Source: Sipunculus nudus
Lineage: Eukaryota; Annelida; Sipuncula; Golfingiida; Sipunculidae
Reading direction: 5' to 3'
Assembly (NCBI GenBank): GCA_026874595.1
Contig: CM049310.1
Span: 44,795,058-44,859,057 of the forward strand
DNA: 64,000 nt
Shown here: piece after piece, positions 26,501 through 37,067 of the stretch
How the letters are laid out: every line of letters starts with the position of its first letter
Numbering within the stretch: position 1 is the first letter of the stretch
Translations under genes and position numbers: made by a program
The notes under the pieces: model-generated
The model's database searches: none
What the model saw: the letters and a program-made list of their open reading frames with translations, nothing else
Told to the model about the DNA's origin: nothing

Positions 26501-28687
26501 GATCTGTATTAAGACATATGTACTCAATCTCATTCCTTCATACTAAATGGCACCCATATTTAAACCATAGGCGCCTTTCAGGATTAAAATACAAGGTATA
26601 ATATGAAGGTGGTGATTTTTTAAGTTTGTGATCAAATCCGGCCGAAAAATTCGGTAAATGTGATAAAGGAACCTAGGAAATCGGCCCATTTTTCGCTTTC
26701 GTTCAACGTTCAACACTTTGAGGACAATGTAAACCCAGGAGACAAAGTGATAAAAATGGCTAGAAAACCCTGGTGTCGTGCACACTAAATCGGTAGGGTT
26801 GTGGGCATGCGCAGGCCGGAGATACTTCAAATTTCATCGCAGATTTTTACGCTCCATAAGCAGCAGTTACGCTTTGCTAAACTATTCGCTACACTACGTA
26901 GAGCCAATCAGATCTTACTTTATCCAGCGCAAGCTGATTGAGTGTTGCCAAACCTGAAGAATCCTGCTATTTCTCAAAGCGTGTGAGTGGAAGGTCACCA
27001 GGAGGTCACGCGCTGTGTTCAGAGCGTAGCTGATTTGTCCCGGTAAAAAAATACGACGGCAATAAAAATCGGTATAGATGGGAGGCCGGCTTTAAACACT
27101 CAGTGTCAGCATCCGTCCTTGAAATCACATGCTGCACCCCAGATATGGTTTGAGTTTTCACTAAGTTTACATGCACCAAAGCCGGGTGTATCATGATATT
27201 AAATAATGTCATATTGAAACATCTGTGTGTTTTATGTTCACTTATTTTATGGTAATATTAGTAGACTGTTTTCTTCAACACATTTAATATTTTTCTGTAA
27301 AACATATAGTTCCCATCAAATGAATGTTTTTCTTGAAAGAAAAAGAACTGTCGCATATCATTTACTCTCAGTGATTTTAATACTATATTAAGAAAAATTG
27401 GCGCTAATGCACTACAGATATTTTTTTCTCTCCCTAACAGGACACAAATTTAATATAATATTATCGGGTCGGGCTTTGAAGAATGTAAAGAAAAGGAGCA
27501 TGTCATTTTTTTGCTTAAATCTGTCATTTACAGTGATCATAACGTATGTTTATATACCAGGTGTAAATGGCAGTATATAGTTTTGGAAGCAACTGCCAGA
27601 GCCTTAACGCTGCTCGGCCATGAGTAGTTTTCATAGTTGCTAGGCCTTATTAAATCGGTGACGTTTCCTTCTTATATATTTTTCTATTGTGGTTGGGCTT
27701 CCTGCTTTTTATATCCAGATGACTTAATGATGGCGTATCATTGTTTGCTTCAACCTCATTCAATTGATATTGTCACGAAGGCCACGAAGATATCCTTATT
27801 AAAGTAAAAGAAGACTATAGTTGCACTCCTGAAGACCGGCATCATCGGGGATACAGATAACGCATTTTACCGGATTATGAAGGTCATGCTTAAAAGAATA
27901 AAACCGGTAGCCAGGTTAAATAGGGCAATAGTTGCTGTACATGAAATATCGAAATTCTAAATTAATCAGGTACAAATGACAAAACGTATAAGGCATAAAA
28001 CGATAAAATGATGCAAAATGAAGCAAAATAAAATGTAATTTGTTCATCAGCAATGTTCCAACTTACATAGCAAATTATAAATCAAGTGAATTACAAGAAT
28101 CATAGTAATATAAACTGTGCATATATACATTTATTAAGAACTTGTGCACTTAGTTTAACATAGTTTAACAACGTCGAAGAACTTTCCCAATGTGCACTTC
28201 TTGATGTTACAAGCATCAGCAGTATTCAGTCTAGACAACATATAGCGGAGTGACGTCACTGTATTTTAATGTATTCTTCACATACAGGAGGGATACAAGA
28301 ACATGGCTGATCACATTGTGATTTTGAAGTTAACTTAAAGACTTGTGTTTTATCTAACGGTAAGAAACTTTTGTATAACTGACCTGGGAGGCAGGCAAGG
28401 CAGTTTCAGGAATTTATTTTACTTGGTACCACTTATCTCACGTGAAGTGTTCAGATGCACAGTGGCAAATGCACAGAGCCGCAGGCACCACGTTTGGTCT
28501 CCAGATGTCGTATGTTTCGTAACACGTGTTTTTAGCGTTACAGGCGCTTGAATCCCTATAAACATGATAAATATGGTGTGTCAAGGCATACATTATGATA
28601 ATAAAGTATTATGACGCGATTATAGACCTATGGGCATGAATAACCAGCCCCCCCCCCCCCCCAAACTACGTGAACATGCATTGATAT
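26501..28687. other. non-coding interval
   Basis: No gene supported. A C run at about 28650-28663 borders the repeat that follows. Confidence 0.5.
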
Positions 28688-28971
28688 TATCATACTCCAT
28701 AAAGGATTACGTCTACATTGACGCATGCGTCTACAGACTGAAAGCGAGTTCGGCGAAGTCAGACTTGTGGTAATCCTTTGTTTGGATATACGCTTGGACG
28801 TCATTCATTCACACGTGTATAGCAGACAATTCAATTTTTATTTTTTTTTTTTTCATTATAAAACAGTCTGTCACATAGAGGGGAACTTGAAATGTTTACC
28901 ATTTACAAAAAAAAAAAAAATCAGATTACACCATAATCGCTGAATTGCCGGCCACAGAGGATCAGACCTGA
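28688..28971. repeat. dispersed repeat family, copy 1
   Basis: It shares TATCATACTCCATAAA, GTCTACATTGACG, AAAGCGAGT, TTGGACGTCATTCATTCACA, CTGTCACAT and the GGGGAAC(T/G)TG blocks, in the same order and orientation, with 45391-45664; its second half also matches 46300-46430. About 280 bases long, no coding sequence, ends not clearly inverted. Family unknown. Confidence 0.75.
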
Positions 28972-29447
28972 GAAACGAGTTGAAAGTAAATCACCTTATT
29001 ATAACTCAAACTCACCAATCCTGCTAATAGAAAAGGGGGACGTATTCAAGCCAAAAGTCCTGAAATCTGGTCAGTATATTTTATTTTGTCCTAATGTATG
29101 CTTGGCCATATCAGGGTTGTCACATTTATATACGGATTTAAGCGCTTGTGACTAATATAACATTGATAGAGAACTCACATAGTTCTGTTATTTCTTAAAA
29201 TTATTAGGAAATCTTTGTCCATGAGGATTGTGTCTGGTTTTCCCAAATGGCCCTGATATGTAATTACTAATAGTGCCGCCGATAAAAATCATGGAGTAAG
29301 CATTCGGCTAAATACACGCACGGCTCCTACACAGTCATATACCTATGTGAACGATCACCTATTTAAGTGGACACCACAGTTAACAATATTTAAGTTATTT
29401 TATTTCGATACAAATTATCTGCCTGATTCTTTTTTATCAAATTAAAA
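28972..29447. other. non-coding spacer
   Basis: No feature recognised in this 476-base stretch. Confidence 0.5.
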
Positions 29448-29732
29448 AAAAGGTTTGGTTCTCAGGCACTTTTTTTTCAGAAATCAATGCGGGCGGGCGG
29501 TTTTTTTTTTTTTTATTTTTTTCAAGGGAAAAACATCATAATAACAGTTTTAATTTGCTAAACATGTATATGCACTACATAACAAAGGAAATTGTATGAT
29601 TTTATCTTCTTGAAAGAAATGTCCGAGCGGCTGCAGCTCAAAATTGGTAAGTTTCTATTGAAAATCAAAATAAAAATTTTTGATGCGGGGGTTTAAAATT
29701 GATGCGGGCGGTGCCTGAGAACCATACCTTTT
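29448..29732. mobile_element. MITE with 20-bp inverted ends, copy 1
   Basis: The left end AAGGTTTGGTTCTCAGGCAC and the right end GTGCCTGAGAACCATACCTT are inverted repeats with two mismatches. The interior has GATGCGGGCGG words just inside each end. The element is about 285 bases long and non-coding. A second, more decayed copy lies at 47240-47470. Target duplication is hidden in flanking A/T runs. Confidence 0.75.
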
Positions 29733-30177
29733 TATTTTTTTTTTTGGCCTTGGTGATCGGTAATTTCCTCATTTCCAAGGGCGTGTTGACTGTCCACCAA
29801 GTAGGTCTGGTATTACCACACCTATAGTATATTATTTTTCACACGTGCTAGGGAAGACATCATCGAGCAGATTGTCTCTGCCTGCTCCTGTATCAACACA
29901 CATGTTAGAATTAACCTATAAGCCGTTCAGGAAGTAGGCTTTGAGGCAGAAGGTTTGTGGTACAAACCTAACCAAAGGCGCAAATCGTGAATAGAGATAA
30001 GAGAAAAAATTGAAAAAATCTACTGGACTTCAGATATTCAGACGTACATATTCTTATAACATGGATCCTGACTTCAAATGAAACTTAAATAAAGAATTAT
30101 TTACCATCATCTCATCATCATCATTCAATAAACCGTCAGAATTTACGACACCTACATCGTTATCACGCGGCTCGTAA
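29733..30177. other. non-coding spacer
   Basis: No gene or repeat recognised. Confidence 0.5.
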
Positions 30178-30279
30178 GTGACCACGCCTCTGAAATGCAA
30201 CTCCTGAGTGACCACGCCTCTGAAATGCAACTCCTGAGTGAACGCCCCTCTGAAATGCAACTCCTGAGTGACCACGCTT
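30178..30279. repeat. 30-bp minisatellite, ~3.3 copies
   Basis: Three full units of GTGACCACGCCTCTGAAATG followed by CAACTCCTGA (30 bases), then a partial fourth; the third unit has a small change (GAACGCCCC). Because 30 is a multiple of 3, frames stay open through it on both strands, but no larger protein was found around it. Confidence 0.9.
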
Positions 30280-30604
30280 TACAATACCCGTTCTATGGCC
30301 TTAAGGTGAAAAGAATGGTGCTAAGTGTGTCCTCTGGGAGACTTTGTTCACATTTCTCAATAAATGCTGATAAATTTGACATTATATGACAGATTCCGTG
30401 AAGGCGCTATCGCAAGGCTATCTTTCAGAAACTATATCAGTGTATCCACCAGCCCTTCTCGGTCCATTGAAATTCCATCCCGTACGAACCTTGACAAAGT
30501 AGCGCGGATCCGTCTCAAAGCAAGAACGGGTATTATGCTAGTATTTACAGATTTGTCATGTTAGTTATGGTTTTTTCGTCAAATGAAGGTTTCAAGGCTT
30601 AGCA

Positions 30605-30605
<1 letters not shown>

Positions 30606-30668
<63 letters not shown>
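30606..30668. repeat. (AT)n microsatellite
   Basis: About 63 bases of AT dinucleotides. Confidence 0.97.
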
Positions 30669-30671
<3 letters not shown>

Positions 30672-30907
30672 TATACATACCTTATATTATCTTTGTGATT
30701 CATTTCAATTATATTACAGCCAAATATAAGTTGTTGTTTTTTAAGTAAGGTGTCATGTTTTTCAGAATGAATAATTTTATATTAATTATATTTTAACTCA
30801 GATATGTTATATTTAAAAGTTAACTCAGCAATTGAGAAATCGAACCAAAGTCATTCTAACTATAAATGTATTTTATTTCCAATATTTAAATCTTTGTCTC
30901 TGAATTA

Positions 30908-30993
30908 CAGGGGGACGTTTAGATTGACCATCCCTTAATGCTTAACTTAAAAGTGGGGGATACATACCCTCTCCCTCTGTATTGACGCCCCTG
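30908..30993. mobile_element. possible short hAT-like remnant
   Basis: CAGGGGGACG at the left and TGACGCCCCTG at the right form short inverted ends of the hAT type around only about 86 bases. No target duplication seen. Could be coincidence. Confidence 0.25.
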
Positions 30994-31053
30994 GGAAGGA
31001 GAAACACACAGCCTCTTGTGTGCGATTAGGGTGGCACGTAGTGATGCTGCAGT

Positions 31054-31407
31054 TGTTACGGAACCTAATATCAATATATACCGAATATATCTCTCCTCTC
31101 TACCTGCTCTAAAACACGGCCCCTTATTTATAACTTTTCACCTCAAGCCGAGAACTTTCCATTTCCCAAACAATCAAAATAACTTTACAATGCACACATT
31201 ACAGGAAACATCTCGAACAAAAAACGCTGTGTTTCTACATATTAGGGTTCACACGTGGGCCGGCCCGGCCCCCTGACTAGCACGACCGCTTTTTAAACGT
31301 CAGACCCCACGCGTGGGCCGGGCTTTGCTGCCATAGCAACGGCCAATGCTATTGCCGCACATACACATGTAAGCCTGCTGCATACAATAAAAGAGACATC
31401 TGTAACA
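31054..31407 (-). repeat. 3' LTR (354 bp, internally shortened)
   Basis: It aligns with the right LTR in two blocks: TACGGAACCTAATATCAA at its left end and everything from ATATCTCTCCTCT to GTAACA at its right. It lacks about 413 bases that the other LTR has (about 36318-36732). GC-rich CCCACGCGTGGGCCGG words are shared. A 4-bp CAGT repeat abuts it. Confidence 0.88.
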
Positions 31408-31420
31408 CTCCCCCTCCTGT
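31408..31420 (-). promoter_or_regulatory. polypurine tract
   Basis: On the minus strand the 3' LTR is directly preceded by CAGGAGGGGGAG, a purine run at the place where plus-strand DNA synthesis is primed in LTR elements. Confidence 0.75.
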
Positions 31421-31493
31421 ATCACTAAATGTTTACAACATCTCAAAAATCATCTTATTTACAACATTACATAAACATCTTGTTTACAACATT

Positions 31494-31889
31494 TCAAACA
31501 CATCTCGATAAGCAATCAGAAAGTACATTGTCTTTCCCTTTAATGTGTCTGAACACAGCACCAGCAGCAGTATTACTAGCATCTACAGCTAACCTAAAGG
31601 GTACAGAAAAGTCTGGAGATACCAAAACTGGTGAACTTTGCCGAATTGCTTTCAAATTCTGAAATGCATTTTCACACTGAACACGCCATATAAAATTTTG
31701 TTTCTTCTTAAACAAATTAGTCAAAGGTTCAGCTACGGTAGAACAATTTGAACAAAACTTCCTGTAGTATCCAACCATACCAAGAAAACGCATTATTTGC
31801 TTTTTGTTTTCTGATCTAGGAAATGCAGAAATTGCACTTATTTTAGCATCAACAGGTTTTACGTGACCCTGCCCTACAACATGACTCAA
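31494..31889 (-). pseudogene. RNase H region, internally deleted
   Basis: The open frame carries the tether between reverse transcriptase and RNase H (FLGMVGYYRKFC at about residues 35-46, then PLTNLFKK), followed by the start of Ty3/gypsy RNase H with the first catalytic Asp in LAVDASNTAAGAV. It then jumps directly to HIKGKDNVLSDCLSR, which is the end of the domain. Roughly the central 80-100 residues, including the other catalytic acids, are missing. The deletion keeps the frame. It lies immediately downstream of the reverse transcriptase and just before the polypurine tract. Confidence 0.85.
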
Positions 31890-31899
31890 AAATGTTACT

Positions 31900-32647
31900 T
31901 GTGCATGACAAAACTAAGATTTTACTCAGTTGAAGGCCAGACGTGCTTCACTGAGTCTTTCGAAGAGGTCGCGAAGAATTTGCAGATGTTTCTCCCAGGT
32001 GTCGCTGTACACGATAAGGTCATCAATATATGCGTCGCAGCCCTGAATGTCCTTGACAACCATATGGATGAGGCGCTGGAACGTGGTTGGCGAGTTCTTC
32101 ATGCCAAACGGCATAACTTTATACTGGTACTGTCCCTGCGGCGTCATAAATGCGGACACTTCTTTCTGTCAGCGGAACTTGCCAGAATCCTTTTAGCAAG
32201 TTAAACTTTGAAACATATCTGGAGCTTCCGTCTATCAATACAATCATCGATCCTCGGAATCTTGAACGTGTCAGTCTTGGTGACACAGTTCAGTTTTCGA
32301 TAGTCTGTGCACATACGGTAACTTCTATCAGGTTTTGGCACAAGAATACATGGTTAGTTACTGTTACTAGGTTCAATAAAATTAGCGACCAGCAAATATT
32401 GAACCTCATCCTGTGGATACTTTTGCTTTTCTGGATTCAGTCTATAAGGATGCTGCTTGACTGCGCTTGCCTCGCCAACATCGACGTCATGGCACAAAAT
32501 GTTTGTTCGCGTTGGAATGTCACTAAACAAATGTTCATAATTCCGCAGCAGGTTCTTGAGGTCTTGTTTTTTTTTTGCGGTAAGGTGTGAGAGTTTGGCA
32601 TCCAGGTTGTTAAGTACGACTGAGTTTTTAAATTGGTACTGTTCCAC
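31900..32647 (-). pseudogene. Ty3/gypsy reverse transcriptase, frameshifted
   Basis: The 5' part (32647-32354) has an HPYRLNPEK block and the approach to the palm. The next stretch, in other frames, shows VPKPD and DYRKLN. The 3' part (32159-31926) carries FGMKNSPTTFQRL and the catalytic YIDD. These are the conserved blocks of Ty3/gypsy polymerases, but at least two frame changes separate them, so no full polymerase can be made. It follows the integrase C-terminus almost without a gap, showing the unusual domain order. Confidence 0.9.
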
Positions 32648-34010
32648 ACTGAATGTCTACATCACACTTACAATCAGTATCTACTTTGACTGGGTCAGGG
32701 TCAGTTTTTACACAATTAACAGCAGTAAAATTATATACAACATCTGATGTGCTATTTCTGTCATAAAATGGTTTCAACATGTTAACATGGCACAGTTGTT
32801 TCTTCTTACGCCTATCTGTTGTCAACGGTATGTAATTTAAATCACTGACTTTCTTGTCAACAATGTAAGGACCAAATAGCTAGCTTGGAGAGGTCTGCCA
32901 GGGATAGGAAGTAAGCAAGGACCTTTTCACCAGGCCCAAACGTCCTACTTACAGGGTGCTTGTCATACTTTGTTTTCATTTTACTTTGTCCAGATTTTAG
33001 ATTAGCCTCTGCAATCTCACAAGCATTGTGTAGTTTCGTGCGAAAGTCTGAGACATACTGCAACAAACAAAGAGAATCAGGATTTTCACACAAGAGTTTT
33101 TCTTTAAGCAGTTTTAATGGACCGCGAACTGAGTGTCCAAAAAATAGCTCAAATGGACTGAAACCCAAGGACTCTTGAAATGATTCTCTGACAGCAAACA
33201 GCAATAGGTGGATTCCTTCATCCCAGCCTTTCCGTGTGTCATAACAATCAGTCCTAATCATGTTTTTTATTATCTGGTGAAAACGCTCGAGGGCGCCCTG
33301 ACTTTCAGGATGGTATGGCGAAGAGCTGTACTGTTTTATACCTAGCTCAAGCATAACTTGCCTGAATAAGCCAGATATAAAATTAGACCCTAGGTCAAAC
33401 TGGACGGATTTTGGAAATCCAAAAGTTATAAAAAACTTGGTCAGAGCCTTGATAACACTTTTGGCATTAATTTTGCGTAATGGTATTGCCTCAGGGAACC
33501 TGATAGATGCGCACATAATTGTCAGCAAATTCATGTCCAGATTTTGTTTTGGGCAGTGGTCCAACACAATCAACAATAATCCTACTAAATGGTTCCTCGA
33601 AAGCAGGAATAGGCCTAAGTGGGGCCATAGGAGGATTCTGATTGGGCTTGCCTTCCATCTGGCATGTATGGCATGATTTACAATATTGTACAACATCAGT
33701 CCTGAGGTTAGGCCAATAGAAGTGTTCACTAACTTTCTGATCAGTTGTATTTATACCTAAATGGCCAGACAAAGGAGCCTCATATGCCATGCTAAGAATT
33801 TCATTGCGATAGCTTTTTTGCATTACTATTTGATGTTTGATAGCCCACTAATCAACAGCGCATATATCAGGTGGTCGCCATTTACGCATAAGCACTCCAT
33901 TTTTAACATAGAAACAAACTGGGTTCTGTGACAGTTCATCTTTAAAAACTGCCCTGGGAAACAAACATGATATATCAGGGTCATTATGCTGTTCCGCGAT
34001 AATTTATGAC
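32628..34010 (-). pseudogene. retroviral-type integrase, broken frames
   Basis: The order is an N-terminal zinc-binding segment (GHLG, then a YCKSCHTCQ Cys pair within 33491-33823); the catalytic core, with an Asp in the IIVDCVGPLP segment, a second Asp in QFDLGSNF and a Glu in YHPESQGALERFHQ (32857-33729); and a C-terminal part with FGPGEKVLAY and CHVNMLKPFYDRN (to 32628). The parts lie in different frames with intervening stops. This is a Ty3/gypsy-type integrase. It sits upstream of the polymerase rather than at the 3' end of pol. Confidence 0.9.
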
Positions 34011-34522
34011 TTTGAAAATGCTGTATCCTGTACGGGCGAGTCGTTAGACGAGCCACCAGTGACTCCCAGAGTGTTATTATCTTGACCATTATCCTCATGT
34101 GTGTTTTTCTTGGCCATAGATCTAGTTACAGCACATGAAGGATACAAACCAGGAATTTCCTGACTTTCAGGATCAGTGTCCTGATCAAGTGACGGCTTTT
34201 CTGTCACTAATGGTACAGGCTGTACTTTGTCACCTGCAACACCATTGCCAAGCAGCGACTGAAGTCCCTTAAAGGGTAAAGTAGTTCTTATGCCCACATT
34301 AATATTCCCAGAAATCAAAGCTGACTTTAAATGTATACTGGAAACGGAACTGAAGTGTGCATGTGCACCAGTAAAGGACCTCATAGAAAATGGCAAAGTG
34401 TTTGCTAACATGAGGGTTTGGCCTGAACCAGTGTCCCTCAAAATTCTAATAGGGGTAGAATCTAAAAAATCACTTGAAAGTGATACAAAACTAACCTGTA
34501 TGAATGGCTCAAATAACTCCAT
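34004..34522 (-). pseudogene. retropepsin (aspartic protease) region
   Basis: The frame (172 residues) has the retroelement protease signature PIRILRDTGSGQTLML near residues 24-39, with the catalytic Asp in DTG. The C-terminal half is low complexity and polar (Asp/Ser/Thr rich). It lies between the Gag zinc knuckle and the integrase, as expected. A later flap motif is not obvious, so assignment rests on the DTG block and position. Confidence 0.75.
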
Positions 34523-34897
34523 TTCGGTGTCAGGAGAGGAATCTACTACCTCAGTTTCATCAAACTAAGAACTGACACTGATAGTGTCAGTCATAAACTC
34601 TTTTTCAGATTCATTAAAGGAATCTACATCCTTATTACAATGAAACTCCTCATGGGAGTCAACAGAGGAATTGAATTTTCCTCAGCAGAAACAAACTTCT
34701 GTTTGTCATAAGAGGACCTGGCCTCATTTCAAATACTCTCGCAAAGTCATAAAGGACTTAGCCTTATTTAAAGGATACTCCTCGCAGCAGTCTTGAAAGG
34801 ACCTACCCTTATTTAATTCCTCGCCGGAATCAACTGAGGTTTTTACCTCGCAAGCTACGGATTCTTCTTGCATTCAGACGGCACGTTGGCCTCCGTA

Positions 34898-36130
34898 TCA
34901 TAAAAACCTTTTTTTAGAGTCAATAAAGGAGTTGTACCCCTTATTTACATGAAAAGAGCTTAGCTCTTGTACTATGCTATGCATAGATTTTGAAACAAAA
35001 CCAGATGGTTTGCTATTTGGTATATTCGCAAGTTTCCAGCAGTCAGATATTAGATGACCTTCCTTTTTGCAGTAATTACAGATTTTCTTTGAGAATGACT
35101 GGCCTTGGTTGGATTCAGACACAGTTGAAGTGGACTGAGGTGTAGCAATGGACTTTGCTGAACTATCAGGATGACTAGTACTGGGTGACTGCGCCTTAAA
35201 CTTCTTTTGACCATACTGATTTACATTCTTGTTTGTGAATGACTTGTTTTATTTGCTAGTAAAGGACATTTGTGTGTTAATAAATAATCATCAGCTGATT
35301 GAGCAGCAATGTCAAGTGTTTGAGGACTTTTCTCATCCAGAAAAGTTTTAACATCTGCGTTAATTCAGCGCTTAAATATTTCAAGCAAAATCAACTGGCG
35401 CAAATTGTCATAATCTTTCATTACATTTTTAGAACTACACCAGCGATCAAACAACTGCTCTTTTGTAACAGCAAATTCGACATAGGTCTGTTCTTTGCGC
35501 TTTTCCAAATTTCTGGCGGTAAGCCTCCGGAACTAACTCATAACCTTATAGAATTAACCGTTTAACTGGTCATAGTCAGCAGCGGCTTCTACTGAAAGCT
35601 CTGTATAAATTTATCTGGCCTTTGTAATAGCATAGTCCAATTTTCCTTGGGCCATTTTACATTTTCAGCTACCTTCTCAATGTGTAAGAAAAATTTATCA
35701 ACCTCTTTTTCTTTAAAAGGTGGGACAAGTCTAATGTGTTTAGTAACATCAAAACTGTGAGTTGGGGCAACTCCAGTCGTTTTAACTCAATTTCTTTTTT
35801 CTTTGTTCTTTTCTTTCTTCTCTTTGTTTTTCTAATTCTAACTGTTTTAATCTTTCATGTTCTTCCCTCTCTAACTGTTTCAATGGTAGCTCATGTTGCA
35901 TTTCTAACTTTTTTAATTCCAACTGCATAGCAAGGCTGTCATTTTTTATGTTTCCACTTCACTCTCTTCAATCAAACCTTTGCTAACTAGATCCTGCATG
36001 ATTTTAGCAATGATATCAGGCTTTCTCAAAGCTTTTTTCACACTTAGCCCTAAGTGTTGTCCCAAACGCAACAACTGATCTTTCGTCATCTGTTCAAGTT
36101 GAAAAGTGTCTCGGGTTTGAAATCTGCCAT
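34898..36130 (-). pseudogene. Gag, multiply frameshifted
   Basis: The start is the ATG at 36130-36128 (MADFKPETL), soon broken by a frame change. The next segment has a helix-rich LLRLGQHLGLSVKKALRK block of the kind seen at the N-terminus of these Gag proteins. About 35790-35940 encodes a Glu/Lys/Leu-rich coiled coil. The C-terminal frame (35122-34898) has one CCHC zinc knuckle, CNYCKKEGHLISDC. Stops and shifts throughout mean no intact Gag is possible. Confidence 0.8.
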
Positions 36131-36273
36131 GTTAAGATGTTAAAACAATAACAAAAATCACTTAGATAAATCCTGTAAACAATGTAATGTAAACAATATG
36201 TAATCTTGTAAACCATTTATTGTAAACAATGTGTCTAGGACGAGGCCTAATAAAATTTCAAAACTATTAAGCC

Positions 36274-36290
36274 TCCCAGACGAGCCCACA
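36274..36290 (-). promoter_or_regulatory. primer binding site, tRNA-Pro-like
   Basis: On the minus strand, six bases after the 5' LTR, TGTGGGCTCGTCTGGGA closely matches (two differences) the sequence complementary to the 3' end of animal tRNA-Pro, a common primer of reverse transcription. Confidence 0.7.
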
Positions 36291-36296
36291 ACTTTA

Positions 36297-37063
36297 TATT
36301 ACGGAACTTAATATCAACAGATCACGTATGCGTGACGAACATAAACTTTGTAATGGAGATAAAATCAGTTTTTTGTAACACTAGGCAGTGTGAAATGTCT
36401 AGGGGAATGAATAAAGCAGTCAGTGGTTTTTTGTTAACAAATAAATATAATTTATTCTTAAAACAACCCTAACTTTACAATACACTAAATCAACGACATT
36501 TCACAGTATAACAACAGTACAACAGTAAATCAATACAAGTATATAAATAAAGTGTACAGTACCTGTCACAGCGACAAAAAAGTCCTTTAAAGCACAAAGT
36601 TCTGATAGCGATCCCAAAGGCAAACTGAAGACTAATTAAAATCCGTCACAAATTTCAAGAAGATCTATAACTGCTGCATGCACTTATCGGAAAAGATCAA
36701 CAAACTGACTTACACCTTACTGTGTCCGCTGGAATATATCTCTCCTCTCCACCTGCTCTAAAACACAGCCCCTTATTCACCTCACGCCAAGAAATTTCCA
36801 TCTCCCGATTAATCCAAAGAACCCAACAATACACACGTTACAGGAAACATCTCGAACAAAGAACACTGTGTTTCTACATATCAGGGTTCACACGTGGGCC
36901 GGCCCGGCTCGGCCCGGCGAGAAAGCCCCAGACTAGCATGACCGCTGTGTACATGTCAGACCCCACGCGTGGGCCGGGCAATGCAGCCATAGCAACGGCC
37001 AATACTAGCGCTACACACACACATGTAAGACTGCTGCATACAATAAAAGAGACATCGGTAACA
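36297..37063 (-). repeat. 5' LTR (767 bp)
   Basis: It is the full-length partner of the 31054-31407 LTR, ending GGTAACA at 37063. The end next to the primer site reads TATTAC rather than TGTTAC, a decayed terminus. An extra segment at about 36318-36732 is missing from the other LTR and is AT-rich. Confidence 0.85.
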
Positions 37064-37067
37064 CAGT

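Larger units (their letters stand above)
31054..37063 (-). mobile_element. Ty3/gypsy LTR retrotransposon, Gmr1-type order
   Basis: A complete but degenerate LTR element on the minus strand, about 6.0 kb. It is bounded by LTRs with TGTTAC...GTAACA ends and flanked by a 4-bp duplication CAGT (31050-31053 and 37064-37067). Reading 5' to 3' (falling coordinates): 5' LTR, a tRNA-Pro-like primer site, Gag with a zinc knuckle, retropepsin, integrase, reverse transcriptase, RNase H, polypurine tract, 3' LTR. Integrase upstream of reverse transcriptase is the Ty1/copia order, yet the domains are Ty3/gypsy in sequence. That combination is known from Gmr1-like elements. Many frameshifts and stops and diverged LTRs show it is old and inactive. 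Confidence 0.9.

Noticed and set aside
30054-30275. Repeat protein with 10-residue units (QELHFRGVVT type)
   Set aside because: It comes from a 3.3-copy 30-bp minisatellite; the frame is short, and the plus strand is open as well.
30908-30993. Confident hAT MITE call
   Set aside because: Only 6-7 bases of inverted end and no target duplication; kept only as a low-confidence feature.
31863-32590. Plus-strand frames of 113 and 146 codons
   Set aside because: They are antisense shadows of the reverse transcriptase of the minus-strand retrotransposon.
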